This document shows positions 1 through 10,649 of a stretch of DNA of 64,000 nt, in pieces. The DNA lies in NCBI RefSeq assembly GCF_011752975.1, contig NZ_VWWP01000008.1:124001-188000 (forward strand), read 5' to 3'. The notes under the pieces were generated by a model that did not search any database, had not been told where the DNA came from, and was given only the letters and a program-made list of their open reading frames with translations. Numbering within the stretch: position 1 is the first letter of the stretch; each line of letters opens with the position of its first letter. This DNA is from Chryseobacterium sp. Tr-659. Lineage in GTDB: Bacteria > Bacteroidota > Bacteroidia > Flavobacteriales > Weeksellaceae. Both the position numbers and the translations under genes were made by a program.

Positions 1-3000
1 GATTAATAATTTCAAATGGTATATAATTTCCGTTTGGTGTAATTACCATTTTATGAAAATCATAGCTTTGAATACAACTTTCAATAAATTTGCAGACATC
101 TAAAATGAAATCATCAGTAACAGAGTTATTATACTTGCTTACTTTAATAGTAGGCTTATTTTCATCGATAGCAAAACAAATATATATAAGCTTTTCAGAA
201 TTTTCTTCCTCGTAAAAAATCAATTTATTTTTCCATAAAACGTATTTCCATACATTTTCGTTGCTTTCGAGACATAACTTGTCAAAATATTTATTGATTA
301 TTTCAGATAAAATCGAGGTATGAAAATATTCATGAAATATATATATAATCAATGGTTTTTGAAAAGAATTTAAAAATAGTTTTTCTGTTTGTGATGGCTC
401 TTCTTTAAGATGGTTAGGAGCAAAGAACCATTCATGATTTGTCATCTTGAAAATTAATTTATGTTCAAGCATAAATGCTAGTAGATAATCTATTTTTGAT
501 TTTGAAAAATCATCATCAAGCCAATCTATTGCTTGTGCTCGTGAAAAATATCCTTCTGAATTTTTAAAAGTTAATTCCTTGTTTTCTTTATTCTGACTAT
601 TATATGTTTTTTCTTTCTGATTTAAAATCGTGTAAATCCATTCTGTAAATTTTTCAATATCAATAATTACTATATTTTTTATAGAATGATTTCCCAGTTT
701 ATTTTTTAAATCTTGGGTAACTTTAAAATAGTAACAAGCCAGAATGCTATGTAAACCATTAAGTAGTGAATTTAGCTTTTCGTCACTATATGATTTTATT
801 TCATTTTGTAATAATTTGACTTCCTGAGTTTCTAAAATTACTCTTTTCTTTTCATTTTCAAAAATTTTAGCTAAATCATTGTCAATTTTTAAAATCTTAG
901 TTTCTTTAACAAAATCATATGAGATACTATTTATAAAAGTACTTAGCTCGTTTTTATTTTTAAAGAAATTGTAGTTTTCAAATCCTTTAATAAATTTGTA
1001 ATTTTGAACTAACATTAAATTGTTTAACCATTCTTTTTGATTTCCGTTCTTAATATTTTGAACTATATATGTTTGGAATGAAAAATCGTCAATAAGACTC
1101 CCAAATTTAGATTTATAGTTTTCCTCCTTAAGATTTTTTTTTAAGTATTTGAAATTGATACTGGACTTTTTAATAAAATTATCTACATATTCTTCAACTG
1201 AGTAATTAAGCCTTTCTACTAATAATTCAAATTTTTCCTTTAACTCTTTATCAGTTGCAAATTGTTCACTTTTAAAATTTATAAGATAAAAAAAATCTTT
1301 TATTCCTGATAAATCTATAGAATTTAACTTTGATAGGTTTTGTATTTGTGAAAAGATTTGAATAAGATTGTGTTTATAAGCGTATTTGTTTAGACTGCCA
1401 AGCCAGTAATTTAAAGGAAATAAAATTTCGTTATGATTATTAAAATTTAAAATGTCCTTTTGCCCATTCCCCCAAATTAAAATATATAATGATTTCTCAT
1501 CAAAAAAAGAATGATGTGTATTATGATAATAATCTTGTCCACCGAAATCATAACCTTTAATTTCAATATCTTTAATCTTAAAATTAAAGAAATTAATACC
1601 ATGTGTTGAATCACCGTTTGCTTTAGCTGTCCCTGATAAAATATCTGCTAGAGTTGTCTTTCCAACTTGTGTGTTACCTAAAAGTATTAACTTAATTCTT
1701 TTAACCGTAACCGTATCTCCTTTAAAATATCGATCGAAATAATTGGCAATTTCTCTTGATTTTTCTCCTTGATCTTTAATTCTTATTATATTAATTAGGA
1801 TTTCATCTAAAGGATTATCATTTATATTTATTGTATTAATATCCCATTTGCTATCGTTGATCCCTATTTTTTTTATAATATTAATTATTGGACTTAAATC
1901 TTTTATTTTATTTGCATGTAAATCAATTGATTTTATTTTTTTTAAATCTTTTATAAAATCTACGCTTGTTAGTTTATTATTACTCAAATAAATTTCTTCG
2001 AGGTTTTCAATTTTTGATAAACTTTTTATATTAGTAATTTTATTGTTATTGGCATGAAGGGTTTTTAGTTTAGTAAGATTATCTAAATTTGTGATACTTT
2101 TAATTTCGTTATTGCTAATATTCAAAACTTCTAAATTATTTAGTTTATAAATATTAGAAATACTTTTAATTCTCCATCTATTCCAATGACTACCTTTTTT
2201 CCAATCTCCCCCAATTATTAAAATTTTCAAATTCTTTAGTTTTTTTATTAAAAAAGGGATGTTTGATATATTATTAGGATAACGACCACTATTTTCAATT
2301 TTATTCCATTGTCTTTCACTGTGATCATATTTTGCATATTGATTACTTAAAATCAGTTCTTCCACCATTTCATTCTCAAATAATTCAGGTAAAAGAGATA
2401 AATCGGTTAAACCATGATTTCCTAAATCCAATATTTTTTTATCACTTATCCTAATTGTTTCCTTTGCCAAATCTAGATTATACTGAAACCATCTATAGAT
2501 AGAATTTTTGCCATTAATTGCTGCTGACATAGGAGGATATTGTAATGGATTTTCTAATATGTCTAAAACTCCTATCTTATCATTTTTTAGTGAAAAATAT
2601 AGAGGTGTAAGGTCGAAGATCTTATTATCTCTTAGAAGTAAATCTGAGCTTACTGTGACTTTATTTAAGGCTGAAATGTCATCAATTTGATTACTTGAAA
2701 TATTTAAATTTTCCCAACTTTTTATTTTTGATAAGCTTGAAATATCAGTAACTTTATTGAAGCTTAGATCTAAAGTTTTTAAATTTTTAAATTTTGATAA
2801 AATGGATATATCAATTATGTTATTTCCACTTAAATGTAAAAGTTCAAGATTCTCAAATAATTCTATGTTTGAGATATTTTCTAAATTGTTTGAATACAGC
2901 CAAAGCTGCTTTAGGTTGATTAGATTTAGTTTAGGAATCTCTGTTAGAGAGTTATTTTCTAGATATAAGCTCTCTAAATTTTCTAAATCATCGAGTGGTG

Positions 3001-3313
3001 TTATATCAAAAATTTTGTTATTACTAAGATCTAGGGACTTTAATTTTTTAAAATTTTTTAAAATTTTAAAATCTTGAATTTGTGTTGACTCTAAAATCAA
3101 ATGTGTAATAGAGTTTGCAATTTTCTTTAATCCATTCAAGGTTATTAGAGAATTACCTTTTAAATTTAGCTTTGTAACTTCATTTTTTGAATTTACACAA
3201 AAGGTGTTTTCATTTTTATAAAATTCATAATAATTGTTGTGCTCGTCCTCACTAATTTCACTAATTTTAATTTTATAATATTTCTCTATTTCTCTAATAA
3301 TTTGATTTTCCAC
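1..3313 (-). CDS. LRR-Roc-COR (ROCO-like) GTPase protein, partial
   Basis: A reading frame of about 1104 codons is open at the window edge, so the C-terminus is missing. The only suitable start seen is GTG at 3313. Residues about 40-500 are leucine-rich repeats of the LxxLxLxxNxI type. A P-loop GNTQVGKTT (546-554) and a G3 motif YDFGGQDYYH (about 588-597) identify a Roc GTPase domain, followed by a Lys/Asn-rich COR-like region. ROCO proteins couple GTP hydrolysis to LRR ligand sensing; bacterial roles are mostly unknown, though some similar STAND/LRR proteins act in conflict systems. The DNA is visibly more AT-rich than the rest of the window, which suggests recent acquisition. Family call is firm; function is not. 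Confidence 0.85.
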   Translation of the reverse strand, partial: MENQIIREIEKYYKIKISEISEDEHNNYYEFYKNENTFCVNSKNEVTKLNLKGNSLITLNGLKKIANSITHLILESTQIQDFKILKNFKKLKSLDLSNNKIFDITPLDDLENLESLYLENNSLTEIPKLNLINLKQLWLYSNNLENISNIELFENLELLHLSGNNIIDISILSKFKNLKTLDLSFNKVTDISSLSKIKSWENLNISSNQIDDISALNKVTVSSDLLLRDNKIFDLTPLYFSLKNDKIGVLDILENPLQYPPMSAAINGKNSIYRWFQYNLDLAKETIRISDKKILDLGNHGLTDLSLLPELFENEMVEELILSNQYAKYDHSERQWNKIENSGRYPNNISNIPFLIKKLKNLKILIIGGDWKKGSHWNRWRIKSISNIYKLNNLEVLNISNNEIKSITNLDNLTKLKTLHANNNKITNIKSLSKIENLEEIYLSNNKLTSVDFIKDLKKIKSIDLHANKIKDLSPIINIIKKIGINDSKWDINTININDNPLDEILINIIRIKDQGEKSREIANYFDRYFKGDTVTVKRIKLILLGNTQVGKTTLADILSGTAKANGDSTHGINFFNFKIKDIEIKGYDFGGQDYYHNTHHSFFDEKSLYILIWGNGQKDILNFNNHNEILFPLNYWLGSLNKYAYKHNLIQIFSQIQNLSKLNSIDLSGIKDFFYLINFKSEQFATDKELKEKFELLVERLNYSVEEYVDNFIKKSSINFKYLKKNLKEENYKSKFGSLIDDFSFQTYIVQNIKNGNQKEWLNNLMLVQNYKFIKGFENYNFFKNKNELSTFINSISYDFVKETKILKIDNDLAKIFENEKKRVILETQEVKLLQNEIKSYSDEKLNSLLNGLHSILACYYFKVTQDLKNKLGNHSIKNIVIIDIEKFTEWIYTILNQKEKTYNSQNKENKELTFKNSEGYFSRAQAIDWLDDDFSKSKIDYLLAFMLEHKLIFKMTNHEWFFAPNHLKEEPSQTEKLFLNSFQKPLIIYIFHEYFHTSILSEIINKYFDKLCLESNENVWKYVLWKNKLIFYEEENSEKLIYICFAIDENKPTIKVSKYNNSVTDDFILDVCKFIESCIQSYDFHKMVITPNGNYIPFEIIN

Positions 3314-3768
3314 GTTAGTTTTTACTTTATTGTAAAACTATTATTTTTTTATTAAATTAACTTAATTCTTGACTAGGATAATATTTAAAATCGGATTATT
3401 ATTTCACATGAAGATTTTAACACGCTTAAACCCATCTACATCCACAGCACTCCACATAGCTCCAATATTTTTATAAATAGCTGATATAAAGTAAATATAA
3501 CACTGTCTAATGCCACATAAATACACGGAGGACATTACAGGTGGGACCAAAGAAAATCAACCGCTTACATAATGTGAGCGGTTTTTTTATTATAATGTCT
3601 CGTCCTGAAAAAGGTTGATTAAAAAATCACTAAAACAGTTATATTTTTTTAATGAAAAAAATTATTGACTATGTAGAGAAAATGATATTTTTTTATATCA
3701 ATTCTACAATTTCTTAGTGATTGTATCAGACATTCGGGGGATGAATTTCAGAAAGTTATTTTAGAAAA
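3314..3768. other. AT-rich intergenic stretch with one terminator
   Basis: No gene is supported here. It marks the change from the very AT-rich ROCO region to ordinary-composition DNA. The only clear element is the hairpin at 3559-3588. A boundary of an inserted segment could lie here, but I see no clear direct repeat or integrase. Confidence 0.4.
3559..3588 (+). terminator. Rho-independent terminator, orphan
   Basis: AACCGCTTACAT pairs with ATGTGAGCGGTT (one G-U pair), followed by a run of seven T. No complete plus-strand gene lies upstream in this window, so it may be left from a gene lost at the boundary. Confidence 0.7.
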
Positions 3769-3803
3769 ACAAAGGGTATTCGAATTTTTCGAATACCCTT
3801 TGT
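3769..3803 (-). terminator. Terminator of the DUF5977 gene
   Basis: Perfect 16-bp inverted repeat (ACAAAGGGTATTCGAA and its complement, 3-nt loop) 30 bases past the minus-strand stop codon. On the minus strand it is followed by a T-rich tract. Confidence 0.85.
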
Positions 3804-3832
3804 TGATTATTTTCCAAAGCTAATGGAGTTAT

Positions 3833-6800
3833 TTACCGATCATATTCAAAGCTGAAAGATGCGCCTTTACCGGCCACTGCCATTCCTCCATGGGTTGGCC
3901 CGGGGTCGGTTACACTTGGTGTAAGAACAATATTTCCATTAGTATTAATTGTGACCCTCCACAACGTTTTTGAACCAAATTCCAGAACATTTTCGATGAC
4001 TCTGGTGGAATTGGGTCTGCAGGTAGAAGGAATATTTGCCATACTATTGCTGTACCAGTTGAGATTATTAGGGGCAATCATACTTATATTCGCTTTAAAA
4101 TGCCCGGAGCTTGGCTGGGTTACAAAAGCACTGGCCCCAAGTGTGATTCCATTTAAAGAGGCTATATCACAACCGTTAAATACACACGGATTGCTATTGG
4201 CCGCAATTTGACCATTGGCATTAATATCATCAATAGCCTTTTGATCAGCATCTGCCTGGCTGATATCTGAAGAATACTTTTTGGCTTCTACTACATACGT
4301 ATAGGTATTTGATACAGCATCCGGAGGACAATTTTTGATAAAGGTCTTACTTTTTTCAGCGCTGTAAAAACACGGTATAGCATTCGCTTTAGTTTGCCCG
4401 TTAGTATTAATTTCATCCAAAGCTTTTTGATCGGCGTCTGCCTGGCTGATATCTGAAGAATATTTTTGGGCAGGTACTATATAGGTATAGCTTGCTAACC
4501 CTCCCGGAGGACAAGTTTTAGTAAAAGTCTGGCTTTTTTCTGTATTAAAATAAAGACAGACTGAGTTGGTATTAGCTGAATTTTGTCCATTCATATTAAT
4601 ATCATTGAGCGCCTTATTGTTGGCATCTGAAACAGAAATTTCTGATGTATATGTATTAGCAGGAACTACATACGTATACATTGTTGCTGTGGTTCCCGAT
4701 GGACAATTATTTCGGATGAAACCTTGTTTTTGTTCTGTACTATAATAAAATAAATCGTAAATAAAAGTGAAATTGACAATTGAAGACGGGCTATTCGCAG
4801 CATTTTCATAGAGAAACTTCAGGAATATGTCTCCATTAGGTTCAACAGATACATTCCATACCCTATTTCTACTGGTAATCTGCCCGTATCGTTGCGTAGC
4901 AGGTACACAGCCTCCTGTTATTTTTCCAACCTTTACTCCTTGAGATAAGATGGTTTTTACGACAAGATCATCAGCGATAAATATCCCATCAAAAGTTAAT
5001 TGTACTTTTGAAGAAGAAATTTTAGAAATCCCTACAGACCAATAAGGAATAGCATCTGAGGAACTGAAAGTACAAGTGGCAGGTATACAATTACCAGATA
5101 AGTTTGCCTGGGACTGACCATTATTTTTTAGATCAGCTAACGCTTGAAAATAGGCATCATCTTTACTAATAGTAGAACTGTATTTCTTTTCAGGGACAAC
5201 ATATAAATATCTGTCTCCCACCAGACCATTAGGACAGTTATTTTTGATAAAATAACCGGACACTTCATCATTATAGAACAGTCCACTTGCAGGTTGCTGA
5301 AATTTATACTGATATTCTCTTAAAAGCTCATTCTCTTTTGAAACAACTTTTTCAAGTTTATTAGTACTTGCATTATATTTATATACCTCTCTGATTCCGC
5401 TGGAAGGGGTTATGCTGCTAACACCTATCAGAGGATTGTGGGTATATGTTGTTGTCTGATAATTAGCCAGTGACGGGTTTTTTCTGAAATTATCAAGAGC
5501 AGTACTCAACGCCTGTTCTGTGATATCATCTATATCTGCAACAGATTTAGTCTGAAGGTCAGTAATAATGTTAGCCATACCGGGTAATGCCAATAAAGAG
5601 AGATAGTCTATACCTTCTATTTTGGCGATCGGCAGAGTTTGGTTGTAACCCCATACAACACTTACATTGATTCCGGATTTTGTATGATATTGCAACAGAT
5701 TTCCCTTAATATCATATTGATCATAAACCATTTCATTTTCTGATGTTTCAGAAGAGCTGTTAATGGTGTTCAGTAAAATAGATTGAACCTGCTTTGGTAA
5801 AAGTGTAGTATGGCCGCTCCAGTTGCTGGAATAACTCATTTTTGTTTTAGAAACAGGAATATCGTTTTTATAAGTTGTGGTCTCTAAAGGAATACTTAGT
5901 AAATTTTTCTGAATAAGATCTGTTGAACCAGGAATGTCATTGGCATATTTATAAATAGTTTTTAATTTTGCCTGATCCGTAGAAGTTGATTCTTTAGATA
6001 GAAGATTATTCGTTAGGTTCGTATCATAAGAATAATCAGTTTTTGTTTTTATTATATTACCATTCAGAAAATCCGTTGTTGTTGTGGAAGTAAGACGTTG
6101 CTGATTAAGATTGATCTTATAATAACGATTGTACATAAGATGTTCGAATGAACCCCATGTTACAAACTGATCTTTATTCTGGAGTTTAATCGTATTGTAT
6201 TGGCTTTCAACTGTTTTTACGGGAATTCCCTGTTCTCCCATATAGTTGATCTTAAGCAATTTCCCTCTATAATACCCATAGTCCACATAGGGCAGGGTTA
6301 AATTTCTATAAATCTCAAAATCCGGAATAGTGCTGGAAATATATTCTTTTTTTATGACCTTGTCCGGCAAAGCATCCGGAATACCCTCTATATCTGAAAA
6401 ATAAGACTTTTTATAAAGCTTATTGTTCACCCATTCGTTTACCTGTGAATAATTGACAGGATTGCTGGTGTAGGTATTGGGATTTAAACTATTGATGTAT
6501 TCAGTTGGCCTTACAATATTAAGGACAGGGTTAAGAATCATATCCAGCTGGGGATAATCCAGATAAACATACGAAAAAAATGAGTTGTTGATACCACTGC
6601 TTTTTCCTGAAATAGATCCGTCATCCGCATCTTTATCATAATTGAAATCACGGATGTTTTGATTTTTTCCGTCGAAGTCAATAATTTTCTTTATCCTCGC
6701 ACCTCCGGTAGTTCCTGCCTGGTTTTTAAGATATTGTAAAAAATGAGAATTAATATCTCTCCAGATTGTTTTTGAATATGCATGAGGCTCATAATAAAAA

Positions 6801-8482
6801 GAAGAATATCCGCCGGTAGGATAATCTATTTTTCTTAAGAGAGCAACATCATATAATTCGGGATTAGGATTTCTTTGGTCTCCGACAATATCCGAGGTAA
6901 GTGATGAATTATTGAAGACATAACTTGGGGTAAGATAATTGTTTTCCGGCTTACCGTTCCAATATCCCCAAAAATCAATACCATGGGTGGTATGCTCCGG
7001 AAGATTGGAAGTTTTGTAATAATCAAAAGAATATTTTTGATCTCCATCCACTACAGAAGACAGAAAGAAATAATCTTTCACTCTGTTGTAGCTGAAGTTA
7101 ACTGCTTTTACTTCTTTATTTTGATTATTATATACCGATACTTTATTTAATTTAAGAGATTTGTATCCGTATGCAAAAGGAGAACCATAATGATCAACAT
7201 AAGATGTATAGGCTGGGAACTCCGTATAATTAAATAATATGGTGGCGACATTGTCAATAGTGATTTTTTCAGGAAATACCTTTTTTACTACATTCATACT
7301 TGTACCCCCTTTAAACTCATTCTCGGGGCCGGCGTAATAGTTAGTCATGGTTTTAGCAGGCTTTATTTCACGTTTGCCGGATACATAAAAATTTAAATCA
7401 AAAAAAGCTTGTTTTAATCCGTTAGGATTTTCACTAAGGTCTCTAGGAGGGAAATAATTGCCATGACAGAAGGTGGTCCAGTCAGAACCATATTTTTTAT
7501 TCTCGATAACAATCTTTCGCCCATTCATATATTCAACCTTAGTTAGATACCATGACATGATCTTCACATTGTAAAAAGGCGTATACATCGGGGTTTCGCC
7601 TAAAAGTCCTAAATCATATGATATTTCCAGATTATCAGTGTCTCCTCCAAAATAATATTTATTACCTTTTCCATCAGTAATCACAATCTGGGAAGGGTCA
7701 GGCTTACAGATGCCGTTAGGATCAGCTTGGATGGAAAGTCCCGTTATATCTATTTTTAGATTAGGATCATTAGATACCGCCACAGGTTTTAGATCTATAC
7801 CAATATAGAAATAACCAGATACCCCCATAAAATTGAAATTAAATTTATCCGGTTCTAGTTCATAAAACCTGGCGATTTTTTGTTCCGGACTTAAATATGG
7901 AAAATAAGTATAAGGAGGAGTAGTATGTAAAAGAGTTCGTGGATATTGTATATCAAAGATGTCCTGATTGGTCAATCCTAACCCTGCAACAGCCCTGGCT
8001 CCCGCAAGATATCCCCCTCCGGTATTATCCCCTTCCGTAAACTGGCTGTGTTTTACATCATCCGGAAAATTTCTGATCGTGCGGGTAATAGCTCCTCCAT
8101 AGTTGAGGAACCAGTCCAGACCTACATAATTAGATTGTTTGGCAGGAATAAATCCTGAAGAATTATAAGCTAAATTGATGTTGAAGTTTTCGCCGGTTCC
8201 CGGTATTTCAGTAGAGTATACCGGAACACTTACGTCAACACTTCCGGAATAAAGATTAACCGGAGTATTTCCGAATCTTTCCATTTCATAACTCTGCGGA
8301 GATTTGATGTCAATAGTCTTGGTTTGGAAGTCCGAAGTTTGCCCATGTACATTATAAATCAGTAAAGAGGCACTTAAAAGTAGTATTCTTTTCCAGTTTT
8401 TATTTACGCTGCTATTGTTGATTTTTGCTCTAAATGGAGCGGTTGGTTGTATTTTAGGTTTCACTAAAATTTTGTTTATCAT
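3833..8482 (-). CDS. Large secreted DUF5977-repeat protein
   Basis: 1549 residues. A hydrophobic signal-like stretch (about 31-47, WKRILLLSASLLIYNVHG) lies behind an unusual basic N-terminal extension, so export is likely. Residues about 50-1050 resemble the large Bacteroidetes surface proteins that precede RHS-like modules (many Tyr/Asn/Gly, ends in short KYNASTNKLEKV-type segments). The C-terminal third holds four repeats of the form NNCPxG...YxYVVPxxxYSSxIS...A..NGQ..AN, spaced over about residues 1070-1430, which match the DUF5977 pattern. No type IX sorting domain or toxin domain is recognisable. It stands alone, with its own terminator. Molecular role unknown; likely a cell-surface or secreted protein. 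Confidence 0.75.
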   Translation of the reverse strand: MINKILVKPKIQPTAPFRAKINNSSVNKNWKRILLLSASLLIYNVHGQTSDFQTKTIDIKSPQSYEMERFGNTPVNLYSGSVDVSVPVYSTEIPGTGENFNINLAYNSSGFIPAKQSNYVGLDWFLNYGGAITRTIRNFPDDVKHSQFTEGDNTGGGYLAGARAVAGLGLTNQDIFDIQYPRTLLHTTPPYTYFPYLSPEQKIARFYELEPDKFNFNFMGVSGYFYIGIDLKPVAVSNDPNLKIDITGLSIQADPNGICKPDPSQIVITDGKGNKYYFGGDTDNLEISYDLGLLGETPMYTPFYNVKIMSWYLTKVEYMNGRKIVIENKKYGSDWTTFCHGNYFPPRDLSENPNGLKQAFFDLNFYVSGKREIKPAKTMTNYYAGPENEFKGGTSMNVVKKVFPEKITIDNVATILFNYTEFPAYTSYVDHYGSPFAYGYKSLKLNKVSVYNNQNKEVKAVNFSYNRVKDYFFLSSVVDGDQKYSFDYYKTSNLPEHTTHGIDFWGYWNGKPENNYLTPSYVFNNSSLTSDIVGDQRNPNPELYDVALLRKIDYPTGGYSSFYYEPHAYSKTIWRDINSHFLQYLKNQAGTTGGARIKKIIDFDGKNQNIRDFNYDKDADDGSISGKSSGINNSFFSYVYLDYPQLDMILNPVLNIVRPTEYINSLNPNTYTSNPVNYSQVNEWVNNKLYKKSYFSDIEGIPDALPDKVIKKEYISSTIPDFEIYRNLTLPYVDYGYYRGKLLKINYMGEQGIPVKTVESQYNTIKLQNKDQFVTWGSFEHLMYNRYYKINLNQQRLTSTTTTDFLNGNIIKTKTDYSYDTNLTNNLLSKESTSTDQAKLKTIYKYANDIPGSTDLIQKNLLSIPLETTTYKNDIPVSKTKMSYSSNWSGHTTLLPKQVQSILLNTINSSSETSENEMVYDQYDIKGNLLQYHTKSGINVSVVWGYNQTLPIAKIEGIDYLSLLALPGMANIITDLQTKSVADIDDITEQALSTALDNFRKNPSLANYQTTTYTHNPLIGVSSITPSSGIREVYKYNASTNKLEKVVSKENELLREYQYKFQQPASGLFYNDEVSGYFIKNNCPNGLVGDRYLYVVPEKKYSSTISKDDAYFQALADLKNNGQSQANLSGNCIPATCTFSSSDAIPYWSVGISKISSSKVQLTFDGIFIADDLVVKTILSQGVKVGKITGGCVPATQRYGQITSRNRVWNVSVEPNGDIFLKFLYENAANSPSSIVNFTFIYDLFYYSTEQKQGFIRNNCPSGTTATMYTYVVPANTYTSEISVSDANNKALNDINMNGQNSANTNSVCLYFNTEKSQTFTKTCPPGGLASYTYIVPAQKYSSDISQADADQKALDEINTNGQTKANAIPCFYSAEKSKTFIKNCPPDAVSNTYTYVVEAKKYSSDISQADADQKAIDDINANGQIAANSNPCVFNGCDIASLNGITLGASAFVTQPSSGHFKANISMIAPNNLNWYSNSMANIPSTCRPNSTRVIENVLEFGSKTLWRVTINTNGNIVLTPSVTDPGPTHGGMAVAGKGASFSFEYDR

Positions 8483-8799
8483 GGTATTAGCTTGTTTAAA
8501 ACTTACTTAAACTTAATTGATTGCGGAAAAATGAACTTAATTTTCATCATTCCCTGTAAGCAATGCAAAAATAAAGCTTTTTACTTCAATTCCTTTATTT
8601 TAGTAAGTCTCTGATCTAAAAAATAATGTGCTGAAAAAAGTAAACATTTAGAGTAAACAAAAATGGGATTATTGGTCCAATGTGATGGCTTAAATTTCCT
8701 ATGCATAACATTAAACATCTGTTTAAAAAACCATAAGATATATTTAAAACTCAGTTAACAGGCTTCTTGCTGAGATACTGTTGCTTTGCAGAAAAAGTA
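8483..8799. other. Divergent intergenic region
   Basis: Separates the divergently transcribed DUF5977 and PhoD genes. It should contain both promoters, but I find no -7 box close enough to consensus to annotate. Confidence 0.3.
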
Positions 8800-10551
8800 A
8801 TGATGGAAAACAATAACCAATTTAACAGAAGAAGATTTCTTAAAAACTCATTGTTGGCAGCCGGAGGAATTTTTCTGGCTCCTTTAATTGAAAGCTGCAG
8901 CGACGATTTTACCGAAAACACGAATGCTCCCAATGATCTTAAAAACTCAGGTTTTGAATCCGGTGTGGCAAGTTTTGATCCCTCTGCAACCGGAATGATT
9001 ATCTGGACAAGATATTCTGCCGGAGCCGATGCAGAAATCACATGGGAAATCAGTAAAAACAGCAGTTTTGATGGAATTGTCAGAAGAGGACAGGCGAATG
9101 CAACAGCAATAAATGACTTCACCATAGCCGTAGATATTCAGAATATTCAGGGGAACACAAAATATTATTATCGATTCTATAACCTTAAAACAAAAGAAGC
9201 AAGTGTTGTAGGTGAAACCCTTACATTGCCTTCAAAAACAGACTCTGTGAATGAAGTGAGAATGGCCGTGGTATCATGTTCCAATTTTCCTGCCGGACTT
9301 TTTAACGTATATGGAGCCATTGCCAACTCTGAAGCAGATGTAGTGGTACACCTTGGAGATTATATTTACGAATATGCTCCGGGACAATACGGAACCAATC
9401 CTTATACCAATCAATTAGGAAGAACCCACAAACCAGCCAAAGAAATTCTCAGCCTTAGTGATTACAGAGAACGATACAGGCAATACAGAAGTGATAAAAA
9501 TCTTCAGCTGCTTCATCAGAAGAAGCCCTTCATATGTGTTTGGGATGATCATGAATTTGCTAATGATACCTATAAATCCGGAGCTGAAAATCATCAGCCC
9601 GATGAAGGCGATTTCCAGGCCAGAAAAATGGCAGCTTTCCAAGCGTACAGTGAATATATTCCTCTTAAAACAGGAAAAGATCTGAGAATTTACAGAAGTT
9701 TCAATTTCGGAAATCTGGTTTCCCTTTATATGATGGATACCAGAGTAATTGCAAGAGATAAGCAAATGGATTATTCAGATTATCTTGACAATGCAGGAAA
9801 CTTTAATCAGGTACAGTTTAAAACAGATTTTTTAAGTACAAACAGAAAGCTGATTGGAACAGAGCAGATGTCATGGCTTGGTTCTCAGATCAATGCAGAT
9901 CCCGCAAAATGGAAAGTATTGGGACAGCAGATTTTAATGACCAAAATGATGGTGCCTGCAGAACTTCTAATGCTATTAAATCAGATTCTTGCTGAAATAA
10001 AAAAATTCGGAAGCGCACAGCCGGCAACAATGCAGGCACTTCAGAATACCATTACCCAGCTGATTGTTCTTAAAACAAGATACAAACAACAAGATCCTAC
10101 ATTAACCCCTCAGGAAATTGCGAGAATTACAAACACATTGCCTTATAATCTAGATGCATGGGACGGCTATTTTATGGAAAGAGAGCAATTGTATTCTATT
10201 CTTGCCGGAAAAAATGTGGTAGTATTAGCGGGAGATACTCATAATGCATGGTTAGGGAAGCTAACCGATGCCCAAGGAAAATTTATCGGGACAGAGTTGG
10301 CTTGTAGTTCTGTTTCTTCTCCTGGGCTCGAAGGCTATCTTGGAATTACATCTGATCCTACAAAAGCAATAGAACTGGCCCAGGCATTTTCATTGCTGAT
10401 TGATGATCTGGATTACGCCAATCTGTATAAAAGAGGATATCTTCATGTGAAATTTACTTTCGGAAATTCTCAGGCAGAATGGAGGTTTGTAGATAATGTG
10501 ATCTCAGAAACCTATAACGTCACTACAGAAAGAACACATACCATTTCATAG
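8800..10551 (+). CDS. PhoD-family alkaline phosphatase/phosphodiesterase
   Basis: 583 residues from the ATG at 8800; an upstream TTG at 8767 would add an unlikely tail ahead of the signal. The N-terminus carries a twin-arginine signal (NRRRFLKNSLLAAGGIF) ending in a cysteine (IESC), so the protein is exported folded by Tat and may be lipid-anchored. PhoD family landmarks are present: VSCSNFPAGLFN, HLGDYIYEY, WDDHEFANDTYK and LAGDTHNAW, which supply the metal (Fe/Ca) and phosphate ligands in known PhoD enzymes. Expected role: release of phosphate from phosphodiesters and phosphomonoesters in the periplasm. Monocistronic, with a terminator 35 bases downstream. Confidence 0.9.
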   Translation: MMENNNQFNRRRFLKNSLLAAGGIFLAPLIESCSDDFTENTNAPNDLKNSGFESGVASFDPSATGMIIWTRYSAGADAEITWEISKNSSFDGIVRRGQANATAINDFTIAVDIQNIQGNTKYYYRFYNLKTKEASVVGETLTLPSKTDSVNEVRMAVVSCSNFPAGLFNVYGAIANSEADVVVHLGDYIYEYAPGQYGTNPYTNQLGRTHKPAKEILSLSDYRERYRQYRSDKNLQLLHQKKPFICVWDDHEFANDTYKSGAENHQPDEGDFQARKMAAFQAYSEYIPLKTGKDLRIYRSFNFGNLVSLYMMDTRVIARDKQMDYSDYLDNAGNFNQVQFKTDFLSTNRKLIGTEQMSWLGSQINADPAKWKVLGQQILMTKMMVPAELLMLLNQILAEIKKFGSAQPATMQALQNTITQLIVLKTRYKQQDPTLTPQEIARITNTLPYNLDAWDGYFMEREQLYSILAGKNVVVLAGDTHNAWLGKLTDAQGKFIGTELACSSVSSPGLEGYLGITSDPTKAIELAQAFSLLIDDLDYANLYKRGYLHVKFTFGNSQAEWRFVDNVISETYNVTTERTHTIS

Positions 10552-10585
10552 TTTCAATCATCATATCTAGTTTCAATTTTGTGAC

Positions 10586-10620
10586 AAAAGAGCTGCAGTA
10601 ACTGTCTGTAGCTCTTTTTT
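10586..10620 (+). terminator. Terminator of phoD-like gene
   Basis: AAAGAGCTGCAG pairs with CTGTAGCTCTTT, followed by TTT. Confidence 0.85.
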
Positions 10621-10649
10621 ATTCCCATATTTTTTTGTATCTTGAACAT

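Noticed and set aside
2508..3077. Plus-strand ORFs inside the ROCO gene
   Set aside because: They lie antisense to a long frame with clear LRR periodicity and have no domain or promoter.
3420..3600. Attachment site at the ROCO border
   Set aside because: Suggestive change in composition and orphan terminator, but no integrase, tRNA or direct repeat could be identified.
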